A stretch of 36,049 nt of DNA from positions 1-36,049 of the forward strand of contig PAJM01000019.1 of assembly GCA_002706065.1 (NCBI GenBank). The letters are read 5' to 3'. Made by a program: the position numbers and the translations under genes. A model generated the notes under the pieces. The model did not search any database. It was not told the origin of the DNA and worked only from the letters and a program-made list of their open reading frames with translations. The DNA comes from Methanobacteriota archaeon (lineage in GTDB: Archaea > Thermoplasmatota > Poseidoniia > Poseidoniales > Poseidoniaceae). Each line of letters opens with the position of its first letter. Position 1 is the stretch's first letter. Shown here piece by piece: positions 26,249 through 34,948 of the stretch.

Positions 26249-26256
26249 GTTTAAAT
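26249..26256 (-). promoter_or_regulatory. TATA box for the membrane protein-ferredoxin set
   Basis: ATTTAAAC on the minus strand is centred about 25 bases before the ATG at 26228, so transcription should begin at or next to the start codon (leaderless mRNA). Confidence 0.55.
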
Positions 26257-26263
26257 CAACCAG

Positions 26264-27466
26264 TCAAGATTCAGAGAGAGCTGCAGACTCAAGCCCCATC
26301 GCTAGCATCGACAATTCCGAAAGCAAGGCATGCCAGTTGTGTGCATGGGTCATGTAGGTGGAATCTTCTTCTGAAGTGACGAAACGTGCACTCGGTGAAT
26401 TGAGGTTACCAATCTCGTCTTTTTTCGGGTTGATTCTGTAAAACCAGGACGATGCATCCCCATCAACGAGATACACTACTGGTTCAACTGGGGCTCCAGA
26501 ATCTGTTTTCATGAGTGTTGGAACACCCTCTTGAATCAGAAAATCATCTGTTTCGGAACTACCTTTTCCGTACATGAGTTTCTTCATCTTACGATTCGAG
26601 AGGTTCAAGAGTTGTTCGCCAGATGTTACCGTCATGATTCCAAGACCGTACGTTCCACGGTTGTTCTTGATGTATGCAACAGGTTCTCTTTCGATTCCCA
26701 ATGCGGCATATCGTTGAGCGAGTTTGGCCAAGAAAACATCAACATCACTTGCCAGTTGGATTCTGCAAGTCTCTTTTTCAAGACACTTTTCCTCAGAAAC
26801 GAACGATTCACACATGAGGTGCCAAGCATCAATACCGATGATTTCACTGACTTCTTCGACCAAAGGACGCAAGAATTCGAAGTGCTGTGATTTCTTTCGT
26901 TGATACCACCCCATTTGCGGACTCGGAAGGACACTCTTTGCTGAAAGACCTTGGAGGCCTCCATCCGTTAGATCGTTGTTCAATAGTATGAAGTCCGGTT
27001 GCTGGCCTTGAACGAGCAAGACGTCATCAACGACCTCGACAATGTCGAGAGGCAGGGGTCCATGAATGCCGTTCAGTGCATCAAAACCATCCAATTCGGG
27101 ATTGCCAATTGTACATCGATAACCGGCTCTCTGAACGAGATTGCACAAGGTTCGTAAGTTCTCGACGTATCCCTGATTGCGCGTGTGAGATTCTGGATAA
27201 ATGTGCACCCACTCACATCCAGGCTGATGTCGCTCGATGTGCGCTGCAATCCGTTCCGTCAATTGAGGAAGATCGGATTCCGAGGTGTTGTTGAATCCAG
27301 CAGGAAATTGATTCGCATCCACGACTGCAATCTTCCATCCCGCATCTCGAATATCAACACTTCCATAGATTGGAACTGTAATCTCAGATCGCTTGTTTGC
27401 CATCCATGCAACAATCGCATCTCGCTTTTCTTCTAGAGCATCGCTCAAATCATGCACATATGACAT
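26264..27466 (-). CDS. gshA: Glutamate-cysteine ligase, GshA type of acidithiobacilli
   Basis: This 400-aa protein fits the roughly 400-residue glutamate-cysteine ligase family first defined from Acidithiobacillus ferrooxidans. Markers recalled for the family are MGWYQRKKSQHF (185-196) and KNNRGTYGLGIMTV (267-280), the latter a glycine-rich ATP-grasp-like loop. The reaction joins glutamate and cysteine with ATP to give gamma-glutamylcysteine, a thiol buffer or glutathione precursor. No glutathione synthase is in the window. Its ATG shares one base with the asnB stop (TGATG), so the two are coupled. The assignment is by remembered family pattern. Confidence 0.72.
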   Translation of the reverse strand: MSYVHDLSDALEEKRDAIVAWMANKRSEITVPIYGSVDIRDAGWKIAVVDANQFPAGFNNTSESDLPQLTERIAAHIERHQPGCEWVHIYPESHTRNQGYVENLRTLCNLVQRAGYRCTIGNPELDGFDALNGIHGPLPLDIVEVVDDVLLVQGQQPDFILLNNDLTDGGLQGLSAKSVLPSPQMGWYQRKKSQHFEFLRPLVEEVSEIIGIDAWHLMCESFVSEEKCLEKETCRIQLASDVDVFLAKLAQRYAALGIEREPVAYIKNNRGTYGLGIMTVTSGEQLLNLSNRKMKKLMYGKGSSETDDFLIQEGVPTLMKTDSGAPVEPVVYLVDGDASSWFYRINPKKDEIGNLNSPSARFVTSEEDSTYMTHAHNWHALLSELSMLAMGLESAALSES

Positions 27467-29244
27467 CAGATTACCTCCGAAAGCAAGTCATCGATGGAAC
27501 GATGATGTTGTGGTGAATCGTATTCCGTGAGGTGAAGGGACTCAAACAATCCGAGTCCAAGAGCAATCTCAGGTTGATGTCGAAGAAGTGGCTCACAGAA
27601 GTTCCATCGCGATGCTATTTCCTCAATTTGTGCTGAGTACTCTTGCAAGCATTGACTCAGAAGCGTTGGTGATGTTGCCGTCCCAGCTGGAAGTTTCTTT
27701 CGTTCCACCACAGTACGTGGAAGCGAAGTACGTGATGCTGCCATACGGAGCGCTTTCTTTTCAAGACCATCCGATGGTAAGCGTTGGTCCATGGGGAGGG
27801 TGAGTGCGTCCTTGCGGTGAGAACGACCGAGGAATGGAACACGAACTTCCAGCGAATGCGCCATTGAATGTCGATCAACAAGACGAAGTTGAAAATTACT
27901 CAATTGACCGTGTTCAAGTTCAAATTGCAACGTATCTTGCAATGAGTCCAGATGGGTTTCAGGCCGATGGTCGTCGGTCCACCAGCGACCATCATCGAAC
28001 TCAAGGTTACCCTGTTCAAACTGCCGAACGAATGGATGATTCAACATCGTCATTCGCTTTTCCAGTTCATGCTTATGCGCATTCAAGTCAACATATCGAG
28101 GATAGCCAGCATGAATTTCATCTGCACCTTGACCACACAATCCAACCCTGACGGATTGGGCCATCGTCTTGAACAAGGGTTGGAAGAACAGGACGGACAC
28201 GTCCAAATCTTCCCCGTGCCATGAGAGTGAGGGCAAATGGTTGGCAAATGAGTCCTGACCCATGATGGCTTGGTGATGTTTCAGATCCAAAGAAGAGGCA
28301 ACCAATTCTGCTGCCACCCAGTCAGGATTGTCCTCACTTTCCGCAACTGTCCAACATTCTGGTGTTGGACGATTGTAACGATGAGCAGCATCGTTTGCTA
28401 CTGCTGCAACCAGTGAGGAGTCAAGACCACCCGAGAGAACAATACCAACCGGTACGTCTGCCATGAGGCGTTGACCTACACTATCGATGAAACCATCGAG
28501 GAGGTGTTGAGCTCCCGAACCTTCGTCGTAGTCATCAACTGGAGCGATACGAGGCTTCGAGAAACGATGTGAATCCAACAGTACAGGTCCATCTGCTCCG
28601 AGTGACCATACTTCAACGGTACCCGGACGAACTTGGTGGACATCAAGGAAGAGTGTTGTCGCATCAAGTGGATATTCCCACACCAGACGAGTCATGAGTG
28701 CCTGTTCATCCAATTGTGGATAGAAGTCCGAATGAGCCCGCAGTGCTTTCACCTCGCTTGAAAAGACCAATGAAGAACCTATTTTTGAGCGGATCAAGGG
28801 TTTTATCCCCATTTCATCTCGGGCGAGAATCAACTGATTGCGTTGTGGATCCCACAAGGCAAACGCAAACATCCCATCCAACACATGGATCCACTCAGCA
28901 TGATCCTTCGCACTGGGTGTTGAACTTGACGCAATGGATTTCTCATAAAGGGCAAGTATTGTCTCACTGTCACCAAATGTAGTCCAAGAATAATCAGGCA
29001 TTGAGGAACGTATCGATTCATAATTGTAGATTTCACCGTTTGCAACGAGAACGTTCCCTTCTTGAGATAGAATTGGTTGAGGACTTCCGTCCAAGTCGAC
29101 AATAGCAAGCCGTGCATGGCCAAGGCATACCGAGTCATCTGTCCAGATTCCAGAGCCATCCGGACCTCGATGGTGTTGGAGGTGAATCATCTTCTTGACA
29201 ATGCTGGGCTCTGGAGCACCCAGCATTCCTGAGATGCCACACAT
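27466..29244 (-). CDS. asnB: Asparagine synthetase, glutamine-hydrolysing
   Basis: This 592-aa protein has an N-terminal class II glutamine amidotransferase domain with Cys2 as nucleophile after Met removal (MCGISGM). RGPDGSG and NGEIYNYE follow as glutamine-site motifs. The C-terminal synthetase domain has the pyrophosphate loop SGGLDSS (271-277). It should make asparagine from aspartate, ATP and glutamine, though relatives amidate other substrates. The open frame extends to 29328, but only the ATG at 29244 places Cys at position 2, and a TATA box 27 bases upstream supports it. gshA follows in coupled translation. Confidence 0.93.
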   Translation of the reverse strand: MCGISGMLGAPEPSIVKKMIHLQHHRGPDGSGIWTDDSVCLGHARLAIVDLDGSPQPILSQEGNVLVANGEIYNYESIRSSMPDYSWTTFGDSETILALYEKSIASSSTPSAKDHAEWIHVLDGMFAFALWDPQRNQLILARDEMGIKPLIRSKIGSSLVFSSEVKALRAHSDFYPQLDEQALMTRLVWEYPLDATTLFLDVHQVRPGTVEVWSLGADGPVLLDSHRFSKPRIAPVDDYDEGSGAQHLLDGFIDSVGQRLMADVPVGIVLSGGLDSSLVAAVANDAAHRYNRPTPECWTVAESEDNPDWVAAELVASSLDLKHHQAIMGQDSFANHLPSLSWHGEDLDVSVLFFQPLFKTMAQSVRVGLCGQGADEIHAGYPRYVDLNAHKHELEKRMTMLNHPFVRQFEQGNLEFDDGRWWTDDHRPETHLDSLQDTLQFELEHGQLSNFQLRLVDRHSMAHSLEVRVPFLGRSHRKDALTLPMDQRLPSDGLEKKALRMAASRTSLPRTVVERKKLPAGTATSPTLLSQCLQEYSAQIEEIASRWNFCEPLLRHQPEIALGLGLFESLHLTEYDSPQHHRSIDDLLSEVI

Positions 29245-29267
29245 AAGTTGGGATTTGTGGCTCTCGG

Positions 29268-29274
29268 ATATATA
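29268..29274 (-). promoter_or_regulatory. TATA box for asnB-gshA
   Basis: TATATAT on the minus strand is centred 27 bases before the asnB ATG, the standard archaeal distance from TATA to transcription start. A leaderless asnB-gshA mRNA is expected. Confidence 0.65.
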
Positions 29275-29293
29275 CAGTTGCTTTTGTTTAACA

Positions 29294-29404
29294 TCACCAG
29301 AGTGGATACTTGAATGCTGTAACAGCAAGCAGTATCACTGCGATTCCGAAGAATGTGTAGTATATTGATTGAGGTGGTTCTTTGGAATCACTGTCTCCGT
29401 ACAT
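29294..29404 (-). CDS. 36-residue single-helix membrane microprotein
   Basis: A short frame encodes 36 residues: a polar acidic start (MYGDSDSKEPPQS), then one hydrophobic helix from about residue 14 to 31 and a short end FKYPLW. It has its own upstream A/T-rich promoter-like element and ends before the asnB TATA box. The form resembles small accessory subunits of membrane complexes, but no family is recognised. Being short, it could be a chance frame; the well-formed helix after a charged start argues for a real gene. Confidence 0.45.
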   Translation of the reverse strand: MYGDSDSKEPPQSIYYTFFGIAVILLAVTAFKYPLW

Positions 29405-29437
29405 AGGTACCAACGTTCGGTCGTACAGCAATCAATT

Positions 29438-29446
29438 CTAAAATAT
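29438..29446 (-). promoter_or_regulatory. TATA-like element for the 36-residue microprotein
   Basis: CATATTTTAG-type sequence on the minus strand is centred about 38 bases before the microprotein ATG, which would give a leader of about 12 bases. Confidence 0.35.
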
Positions 29447-29461
29447 GGCGGAAGAACCGTC

Positions 29462-30085
29462 TCAGATGATGCCTAAAAATGGGTCGATGATGAGAACGAC
29501 AGCCAAAGGAATCAACAACATCGTCGCATTGTCGTCGATGTAACGAAGTCGGGGCCACTCAGCAGCAACACAGATGGGAGCCATCAAGGGGACAAGGAGC
29601 CATGGAGTATCAACCCAAACGGCACAAGCGGCCCAAATAATGGCGATACCCAACATTCCAGCCCAAATGACTGTGGTGGTCGTCACACCTTTTCGGCGTA
29701 ATTCTCCAAGGAGAGGATCACCCAAGGAGAGACTGAGAATCAATGGGTAAGCGTAGGCTGCTTCTGGTGTTAGAAGAAAGACCATACCAACGCCGAGGGC
29801 TCCCCAAGCAAGCGCAGAAACTTGCTTTGCTTCATAGGAACGCTGACCAACGACGGTCCATCCCATACGGAGGCGCAAGGCTTCTCCGAAGATGGCGATG
29901 AGAATGACGCTTGAAACCACTTGTTCGAGGGAGAGGGAGACCGAGTCTGCAACGTCTTCTCCGAATTCAAAAAACAAGAACGGAAGGAAAGACATCGCTA
30001 AGTGTATGGCTCTTCGTAGAATATGCCCCGACATGCCTCCAACTGAGAGATCGACCGGGTTTGTTAGCTCAACTTGGTCACTCAT
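29462..30085 (-). CDS. Membrane protein, dolichol/phytol kinase-like
   Basis: This 207-aa protein has about six membrane segments. LRRAIHLAMSFLP near the start and LSLSLGDPLLGELRRKG (about 117-133) recall the RK..H and GD.....G..G motifs of the CTP-dependent dolichol/phytol kinase and cytidylyltransferase group (SEC59, VTE5). Those enzymes phosphorylate isoprenoid alcohols in the membrane. The match is by pattern only, and the usual second motif with the KT..G sequence is not obvious. Its ATG lies eight bases inside the end of meaB, so both are probably translated from one mRNA. Confidence 0.5.
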   Translation of the reverse strand: MSDQVELTNPVDLSVGGMSGHILRRAIHLAMSFLPFLFFEFGEDVADSVSLSLEQVVSSVILIAIFGEALRLRMGWTVVGQRSYEAKQVSALAWGALGVGMVFLLTPEAAYAYPLILSLSLGDPLLGELRRKGVTTTTVIWAGMLGIAIIWAACAVWVDTPWLLVPLMAPICVAAEWPRLRYIDDNATMLLIPLAVVLIIDPFLGII

Positions 30086-30959
30086 TTCCGTTCCTCAGTT
30101 GAGCGTATGCATCGTCAAATGACATCAAACCTTCCTCGATTTTGGACAACAAAGAATCAAATTCAGGATGCTCAAGAAGAAGCCGCTCGTGGTGCGAAAG
30201 AAGCCGTTCCCTCCAGCGGGCACGACTCGCACGTGTGGATTGTTCAAGGTTAAGGAGCATCGATGATGCCTCAGCAATTCCATCGCCATGCAAGGCACTG
30301 ACAAGGAGAACCTCAGGTGCATCCTCATGTCCAAGATGCAGCGATTCCCGCAACTCGTTGGCATGACGTTGCGCTCCATCAAGGTCAGATTTGTTGACGA
30401 TTACCGCATCTGCGAGTTCCAAAAGGCCTGCTTTTTCTGCTTGAACACCGTCACCCCGGGCAGGTCCTTCAATCAATACAATTCGATCTGCAACAGCGGC
30501 ACATCGGACTTCAGATTGACCTGCACCAACCGTCTCAATGACAACTTTGTCCCAACCAACATGCAGCAAACAGAACGCCATGTCTCGAACCACAAGCGGT
30601 ACAGAGCCACTGGTTTTTCGTGTCGCAACTGAGCGAACGTACACCGAGTTCTTCTTGTTGTCATCATCTACAACACTCATGCGCACACGGTCACCGAGAA
30701 GCGCACCGCCAGACCGTGGCGATGAAGGATCCACAGCAAGAACTGCAACTCGATGACCATGATCGACCCATTCGTGCAACAATCGGTCAAGAAGACACGA
30801 TTTGCCCACACCCGGAGGTCCAGTTAGCGCCAGTATCTTCCAGCCAGAATCCTCACTATGAGGTTCAGAGAATCGAAGTTCGCCGTTTTCGATGGATGAA
30901 AGCAAGCGTGCAAGGGCTCGCCTGTCACCTGCTTTTGCGGCATCCAATCGGTCATCCAA
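30078..30959 (-). CDS. meaB: MeaB/ArgK-type GTPase, methylmalonyl-CoA mutase chaperone
   Basis: This 293-aa G3E GTPase protects and reloads methylmalonyl-CoA mutase with adenosylcobalamin. Visible motifs are the P-loop GPPGVGKS (47-54), AVDPSSPRSGGALLGDRVRM (switch region), ETVGAGQSE and the base-binding NKSD. The start is TTG at 30959, chosen because GAGGTGAG stands six bases before it and no in-frame ATG fits. It directly follows the B12-binding mutase subunit with a nine-base gap, a classic pairing. Family length is usually near 320-330, so the N-terminal part is slightly short. Confidence 0.92.
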   Translation of the reverse strand: MDDRLDAAKAGDRRALARLLSSIENGELRFSEPHSEDSGWKILALTGPPGVGKSCLLDRLLHEWVDHGHRVAVLAVDPSSPRSGGALLGDRVRMSVVDDDNKKNSVYVRSVATRKTSGSVPLVVRDMAFCLLHVGWDKVVIETVGAGQSEVRCAAVADRIVLIEGPARGDGVQAEKAGLLELADAVIVNKSDLDGAQRHANELRESLHLGHEDAPEVLLVSALHGDGIAEASSMLLNLEQSTRASRARWRERLLSHHERLLLEHPEFDSLLSKIEEGLMSFDDAYAQLRNGNE

Positions 30960-30968
30960 AATCTCACC

Positions 30969-31415
30969 TCAGTTGGATGGGTTCCAATACCATCCAGCAC
31001 CATGACCTACACCAGCATCATCGCGTTGAACGGCTGTTGCAATGAAGTCAACCATTTCTTGTGAGGTTGTACCAGGCCCAAAGATAGCCCGAACACCAGC
31101 CTCATACAATGGTGGACAATCATCTTCTGGAATAATGCCACCGCCGAACACTATCACATCACCCATGTTGTGTTCTCGAAGTGTTTCACATATTCTTGGG
31201 AAGAGATGTCCATGCGCACCAGACAATGAAGAGAGACCGAGAAGAATCGCATCTTCGTCACGAACGGTCTCAATGATTTGCTCGGGTGTTCGTCGCAATC
31301 CAGTGTAAATCACTTCGTGCCCAGCATCCCGAAGCGCACGAGCAACTACCTTTGCTCCTCGGTCGTGTCCATCAAGCCCGGGTTTTGCGATGACAATACG
31401 CAGCGGCTGGTCCAT
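30969..31415 (-). CDS. Methylmalonyl-CoA mutase, B12-binding subunit
   Basis: This 148-aa protein is the cobalamin-binding domain as a free subunit, as in archaea. [10 protein letters not shown] (13-22) supplies the DxHxxG motif with H17 as lower cobalt ligand; GLSSLSGAH and FGGGIIP are the other cofactor loops. With the catalytic subunit, not in this window, it interconverts methylmalonyl-CoA and succinyl-CoA. The last ~15 residues ([11 protein letters not shown]) are an unusual tail. It is first in a set with meaB and the kinase-like gene. A TATA-like box 26 bases before the ATG suggests a leaderless mRNA. Confidence 0.93.
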   Translation of the reverse strand: MDQPLRIVIAKPGLDGHDRGAKVVARALRDAGHEVIYTGLRRTPEQIIETVRDEDAILLGLSSLSGAHGHLFPRICETLREHNMGDVIVFGGGIIPEDDCPPLYEAGVRAIFGPGTTSQEMVDFIATAVQRDDAGVGHGAGWYWNPSN

Positions 31416-31437
31416 GTCATGAGGACTTGAATGACAG

Positions 31438-31445
31438 TTATCAAA
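31438..31445 (-). promoter_or_regulatory. TATA box for the mutase-meaB set
   Basis: TTTGATAA on the minus strand is centred about 26 bases before the ATG at 31415, predicting transcription start at the start codon. Confidence 0.5.
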
Positions 31446-31451
31446 GAGTCG

Positions 31452-31458
31452 TTAAAAT
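31452..31458 (+). promoter_or_regulatory. TATA-like element for the acyltransferase gene
   Basis: TTAAAAT lies about 39 bases before the ATG at 31494, giving an expected leader of about 13 bases. It shares a 78-bp divergent region with the mutase promoter. Confidence 0.4.
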
Positions 31459-31493
31459 TCATTCATCGCTCAATGTTTCGGGGATGAACTCAA

Positions 31494-33122
31494 ATGTCAG
31501 GCCGCACATCCATCATCATGGCTTGGGAGAAAGACCCCCTACATCTTCAACCCAGCAAAGGATATTTGCGCGTTCGAAGAGTCAACCGAGCCATCATGGA
31601 GACATGGTTCAGGGAAATTTCAACCGTTGATGTTGACACACTTCCAGAGGAGGGTGGTGTAATCTACACTGCATGGCATCCGGGTGGTCTAATCGATCCG
31701 ATGCTCATGATGGCGGCCCTACCTGGTGGACTCACGTTTGCAGCGAAATCGACCTTGTTTAAAATTCCAATTTTATCGCGAATTATGAAATGGATCAATG
31801 TCCAACCAGTCCAGCGAGCACAGGATTCTGATGCATCGACCGAAGAACGGAAAAAAGCCAATTCCAAACTCATCGATACGTTGGCAGAACTTGTTGCAAA
31901 CGGCGAACGTATTGCAATTTTCCCAGAAGGAATGAGCCATACAGAATCCTATGCTGTTGAATTGAAAACAGGCGCTGCCCGAATCTTCCTAGAAGCCCAT
32001 CGTCGAGCCCTTGAGACCGGAAAGCCTGTACCAAGTATTGTTCCAATCGGATTGCATTACAGTGACCAGCACAAGTTCCGCGAGCGTGTCAGCTTGCAAA
32101 TCAACCGGGCTGTTGAAACTCCACCACTCCCACGCGCGGAAGGTGCCCCCCAGCCAACTAAAAGCGAATTGTCTGAATACGGAGATCAAGCGCATGATCG
32201 AGCATGGGTCAGTGAAGTCACCACTATGCTTCAGACCGAACTTAATCGAATAAGCCATGCACAGGAATCATGGGAAGATCGTGAACTGGTCTGGCGTGCG
32301 AGAAGGATGATTCATACAATTCGAAGCGGAGAGAATGTTTCAAAGATCAATTACAATGAAGCCATTCTTGGCTCACGACGCGTTCGTGCAGCTTGGCAAT
32401 ATCTCTCGGTTCATGACGCACAACGAACCGAAGAAATAGAGGAGAAATTCAAACTGCATCACAACGAAATGGAACGAATTCAACTCCGATCATGGGAATT
32501 GAAAGACCGTAAAAAGAAAATTTCAAAGAAATCGTTTGTCAAGAACTTCGCGTTTTGGTTGTGGTCAGCATCTTGGATGCTTGGTTTTGTCACATGGTCT
32601 GCTATGATCGCTACAGGAGTTCCTTACATGTTTGTCCGTTTGTTTGTTTCAATGAAGGCAAGTAAAGAGGAAAACAAAGCAGGAATTGGATCAATGAAAT
32701 TGCTCTACTCCGTCGGGTTGTATCCAATATGGTGGCTGTTCTGCGCGATAACTCTTGGATGGTTCATTGCTTCAGCCAATTCGCCGCTCCAAAGTTTCGA
32801 ATTACCAGGATTGATTTTACCCGTTCTTGCAGCCATCCCGTGGATACTCGTATCGGCGATTCTGTTGTTCTGGTGGCCCGTATCTGCACGTTTGCATCTC
32901 AAGTTGTTCCAACGGTTGTGCAAATCATGGAGAAATCTACGTCTTTGGTTCAAACTGCGCAGCGGCCAAATCGAATGGGATGCCCTCATCCATGCACATC
33001 AGACTTTGGCGACTGAGATGGCTTCAATTGGAAATGGGTTGGTCTTACCGGGAGATCCTGATTGGAACGACCCACCCTCCGGTAAAGACGATTGGGAAAT
33101 GGTTCAATTCCGCCCCTCCTGA
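31494..33122 (+). CDS. PlsC-family glycerolipid acyltransferase with C-terminal membrane domain
   Basis: This 542-aa protein has an N-terminal acyltransferase domain: HPGGLID (62-68) is the catalytic His/Asp motif with five residues between, FPEGMSH (143-149) is the glycerol-phosphate motif and VPIGLHY (183-189) the fourth block. The H-x5-D spacing is like the eukaryotic SCT1/GPT2 acyltransferases (HANQFVD) rather than the common H-x4-D. Residues ~200-345 are charged and helical; from ~350 there are about four membrane segments. It would esterify fatty acids to glycerol phosphate, a bacterial/eukaryotic-type step unusual for archaea. It is divergent from the mutase genes and precedes the carboxylase genes. 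Confidence 0.85.
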   Translation: MSGRTSIIMAWEKDPLHLQPSKGYLRVRRVNRAIMETWFREISTVDVDTLPEEGGVIYTAWHPGGLIDPMLMMAALPGGLTFAAKSTLFKIPILSRIMKWINVQPVQRAQDSDASTEERKKANSKLIDTLAELVANGERIAIFPEGMSHTESYAVELKTGAARIFLEAHRRALETGKPVPSIVPIGLHYSDQHKFRERVSLQINRAVETPPLPRAEGAPQPTKSELSEYGDQAHDRAWVSEVTTMLQTELNRISHAQESWEDRELVWRARRMIHTIRSGENVSKINYNEAILGSRRVRAAWQYLSVHDAQRTEEIEEKFKLHHNEMERIQLRSWELKDRKKKISKKSFVKNFAFWLWSASWMLGFVTWSAMIATGVPYMFVRLFVSMKASKEENKAGIGSMKLLYSVGLYPIWWLFCAITLGWFIASANSPLQSFELPGLILPVLAAIPWILVSAILLFWWPVSARLHLKLFQRLCKSWRNLRLWFKLRSGQIEWDALIHAHQTLATEMASIGNGLVLPGDPDWNDPPSGKDDWEMVQFRPS

Positions 33123-33168
33123 GGTCGGCTCTCTCCGGTGGTTTTGAAGGGCAACGAATAAGGGCGTT

Positions 33169-34749
33169 ATGCCCAAGCGGGTATTGGTGAGAAGGGTGTC
33201 ATCCACAGAACAACGTCTCAATGACCTACGCGCTCGAAAGGCTCGAAGCGAAGCTGGGGGCGGTCAGGCACGAATTGATGCACAACACAATCGCGGGAAA
33301 ATGACCGCTCGTGAGCGCTTGGATATGTTGCTTGATGAAGGGACCTTCCAAGAGATTGATGCTCTTGTGGAGCATCGTTGTCGAGACTTTGACATGGACA
33401 AGAACGTGATCCCAGGAGACGGTGTTGTCACCGGTCATGGGAAAATCAACGGTCGTGAAGTATTCGCCTTTGCACAAGATTTCACAGTTTATGGCGGTTC
33501 ATTGGGCGAAATGCATGGACTCAAGATTTGCAAAGTCCTTGACATGGCCCTCAAAACGGGTCGGCCTGTGATTGGATTGAATGATTCTGGTGGGGCTCGA
33601 ATTCAGGAGGGTGTTGCTTCGTTGGGTTCCTATGCTGAAATTTTCTTCCGCAACGTTCGTGCTTCGGGCGTTGTTCCTCAAATCAGCGTCATCATGGGAC
33701 CTTGCGCAGGCGGCGCGGTGTACAGTCCAGCCATCACAGACTTTGTCATAATGGTGGACAAAACAGCCCACATGTTCATCACCGGACCAGAGGTCATCAA
33801 GACAGTCACCAATGAAGTGGTTTCATTCGAAGATCTGGGCGGGGCCATGACCCATGCCTCAAAATCTGGAGTATCACACTTCACAGCAGAGAGCGATGAT
33901 GCTGCGATTCAACTCGCTCGCGACTTGTGCGACATGTTCCCCTCGAACAACATGGACCGAGCACCAATACGCAAGACATCCGACAGTCCTGACCGACTGT
34001 GTGAGGCGTTGGATACCATGATTCCAGAAGACACAAACAAGCCATATGATGTGACTAATGTCATTCGCGAAGTGCTCGATGACGGGGGCTTCTTGGAAGT
34101 ACAAGCTGATTACGCAATGAACATCGTCTGTGGGTTTGGTCATCTCGCTGGCCACACAGTGGGAGTTGTTGCCAATCAGCCAAAGGTCTTGGCAGGATGT
34201 CTCGATATTGATGCGAGCGATAAGGCTGCGCGCTTTGTTCGATTTTGCGATGCGTTCAACATTCCAATCCTCACCTTTGAGGACGTACCAGGCTTCCTTC
34301 CAGGAACCAACCAAGAATGGGGTGGAATTATTCGCCACGGTGCAAAGTTACTCTACGCTTATGCTGAGGCGACCGTTCCAAAACTAACCGTTATTCTACG
34401 CAAGGCCTACGGGGGTGCCTACGATGTCATGTCGTCCAAGCACATTCGAGGAGATTACAACGTGGCTTGGCCAAGCGCAGAATTGGCCGTTATGGGTGCC
34501 GATGGGGCTGTCGAAATTATTCATCGCCGTCGGATCAAAAACGCTCGTAATCAAGAACAAGAACGTGACCGATTGGTACAGGACTTTACAGACACCTTTG
34601 CGAATCCATACAAAGCCGCGGCCATGGGCTACATCGACGATGTCATTGAGCCAAGTGAGACTCGATCACGTCTTTCCAGAGCCTTGCTTATGCTGATGGA
34701 AAAAGAAGAGATACGCCCTGCGAAGAAACACGGTAACATACCACTGTGA
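33169..34749 (+). CDS. pccB: Acyl-CoA carboxylase carboxyltransferase subunit (propionyl-CoA carboxylase beta-like)
   Basis: This 526-aa protein matches the crotonase-like carboxyltransferase of biotin-dependent acyl-CoA carboxylases. [10 protein letters not shown]...DEGTF.EID..V.HR, the acyl-CoA site [13 protein letters not shown] and [12 protein letters not shown] in the N-domain, and the carboxybiotin-side [26 protein letters not shown] and [13 protein letters not shown] in the C-domain are all typical. It transfers CO2 from biotin to propionyl- or acetyl-CoA; the nearby mutase genes favour propionyl-CoA. About ten extra residues precede the usual start. A small protein and the biotin carrier follow, each with a Shine-Dalgarno site. 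Confidence 0.95.
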   Translation: MPKRVLVRRVSSTEQRLNDLRARKARSEAGGGQARIDAQHNRGKMTARERLDMLLDEGTFQEIDALVEHRCRDFDMDKNVIPGDGVVTGHGKINGREVFAFAQDFTVYGGSLGEMHGLKICKVLDMALKTGRPVIGLNDSGGARIQEGVASLGSYAEIFFRNVRASGVVPQISVIMGPCAGGAVYSPAITDFVIMVDKTAHMFITGPEVIKTVTNEVVSFEDLGGAMTHASKSGVSHFTAESDDAAIQLARDLCDMFPSNNMDRAPIRKTSDSPDRLCEALDTMIPEDTNKPYDVTNVIREVLDDGGFLEVQADYAMNIVCGFGHLAGHTVGVVANQPKVLAGCLDIDASDKAARFVRFCDAFNIPILTFEDVPGFLPGTNQEWGGIIRHGAKLLYAYAEATVPKLTVILRKAYGGAYDVMSSKHIRGDYNVAWPSAELAVMGADGAVEIIHRRRIKNARNQEQERDRLVQDFTDTFANPYKAAAMGYIDDVIEPSETRSRLSRALLMLMEKEEIRPAKKHGNIPL

Positions 34750-34758
34750 GGAAGAACC

Positions 34759-34944
34759 ATGGCCGATGAAGCGACACGAAGGATGGCTGCCATTGCAGCA
34801 GTTCTCAGTCTTGTCGAAAGTGGAGACGATGCCTCACAGCGAGGAAGACAAACCGGTGAAGCATGGTCTCAAGACCATCGTCGAATGAACATGGGCCGAT
34901 CCTCATTGATGAATCATAGGAGCAACAGAAGCCCTTGGAGATGA
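34759..34944 (+). CDS. Small carboxylase-associated protein (PccX/epsilon-like candidate)
   Basis: This 61-aa protein sits between carboxyltransferase and biotin carrier. It has a helical AAIAAVLSLVE segment and a basic C-terminal half ending NRSPWR. Small third subunits occur in related carboxylases (actinobacterial epsilon subunits, PccX of haloarchaea), and position plus size suggest an equivalent. GAGGAAG precedes its ATG and the carrier ATG is four bases beyond its stop. The similarity is not strong enough to name it. Confidence 0.6.
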   Translation: MADEATRRMAAIAAVLSLVESGDDASQRGRQTGEAWSQDHRRMNMGRSSLMNHRSNRSPWR

Positions 34945-34948
34945 TACG

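Noticed and set aside
29245-29328. Upstream start for asparagine synthetase at 29328
   Set aside because: The catalytic Cys must be residue 2, which only the ATG at 29244 provides; the extension also covers the TATA box.
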